64,000 bases of DNA. Origin: Palaemon carinicauda. Lineage: Eukaryota > Arthropoda > Malacostraca > Decapoda > Palaemonidae. The DNA lies in the NCBI RefSeq assembly GCF_036898095.1, contig NC_090751.1:74066432-74130431 (forward strand), given 5' to 3'. Below are positions 63,680-64,000 of the stretch, in pieces. Every line of letters begins with the position of its first letter. Position 1 is the first letter of the stretch. Both the position numbers and the translations under genes were made by a program. The notes below the pieces were generated by a model, which searched no databases, was not told the DNA's origin, and saw only the letters and a list, made by a program, of their open reading frames with translations.

Positions 63680-64000
63680 TTACTCTGTGTAGATGCAACC
63701 AATTAATATTAACTGAAAAGCAGAGTGAATGCAATTAACTTTATTTGGGCAAAGCATGACTATATATAAAACCCGTTCCAGTTAAGAACAGCACAAGAAT
63801 TCAAACATAAACAGGCATAAACAGGTTATCAGTTCGAGGGAAGAGCGATAACGACAAAATAAAAAATAAAAAACAGGAATATTGTTACAGTGTACGAGAG
63901 TGAAATAGGGCACCCTTCTCTTGAGAGGTTTACTGTAGGCAGGTCATCAGGCAGGAGATATGCAGGTTTTAGGCATTCAATGGAGACCTAGTCTTCTTTG
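63680..64000. other. Unassigned right edge
   Basis: No frame or repeat recognised. It contains TATATATAAAACCCG (63760-63776), which could be a TATA-like element, but nothing supports a gene start. Confidence 0.3.

Noticed and set aside
63755..63780. TATA box of a host promoter
   Set aside because: TATATATAAAA stands alone without an initiator, a frame or any conserved context before the window ends.

Overview
This window is eukaryotic repeat DNA and looks like a decapod crustacean (shrimp or prawn) genome. That assignment rests on three things: the mix of DIRS-type retrotransposons, BEL/Pao, Ty3/gypsy, copia, CR1/RTE-like LINEs, hAT, MULE and Tigger elements; very dense (CT)n, (GA)n, (AT)n and (ATT)n arrays; and a tRNA-headed SINE and a dispersed '(ATT)n-CTAAGCTACAACCC' repeat that I recall from decapod sequences. 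The last point is memory, not a search. I found no convincing host gene, no rRNA gene and no functional tRNA gene.

Layout. Positions 1-3769 hold the 3' part of a decayed Ty3/gypsy element on the + strand (gag knuckle, protease, RT, RNase H, integrase, start of the 3' LTR). Positions 3771-6607 hold a dispersed repeat, an RTE-like LINE scrap, microsatellites, a copia RNase H/RT remnant and a SINE.

From about 6608 to 47040 there is one nested stack. The host layer is an old DIRS-like element (DIRS-1, - strand), visible as three pieces: 6608-6746, 12158-13410 and 45461-47040. It is split by a full-length gypsy element (6747-12157, LTRs of 483 bp, TSD GCCAC) and by a hAT transposon whose ends lie 32 kb apart (13411-45460, TIR CAGTGGCGTAGCTA, TSD GTCTTCAG). 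Inside the hAT lies a FLYWCH-type MULE (13862-36775, long TIRs, 9-bp TSD). The MULE contains a solo LTR (about 14247-14723) and a second DIRS element (DIRS-2, about 14743-35410). DIRS-2 in turn contains a Tigger transposon (20767-24700, TA target) and a complete BEL/Pao retrotransposon (26949-34916, LTRs of 807 bp that look identical, TSD TGGCA, uninterrupted 1784-codon gag-pol). Also within the hAT are LINE remnants, another complete gypsy (37717-42564, LTRs of 333 bp, TSD GACC) and a second copy of the dispersed repeat.

Positions 47041-50137 hold LINE scraps, (CT)n arrays and unexplained sequence. Positions 50138-58125 are a third DIRS element on the + strand (DIRS-3), with inverted termini and an internal complementary region, but a decayed RT and recombinase. 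Positions 59186-63679 hold an older, broken relative of the 6747-12157 gypsy, interrupted by the third copy of the dispersed repeat.

The proteins here serve only their own elements. Gag packages element RNA. Protease, RT and RNase H make cDNA. Integrase (LTR elements), tyrosine recombinase (DIRS) or a DDE-type transposase (hAT, MULE, Tigger) inserts the DNA. The nesting gives a relative time order: DIRS-1 is oldest, then hAT, MULE, DIRS-2, then BEL and Tigger. The BEL, with apparently identical LTRs and an open frame, is the best candidate for a recently active element.
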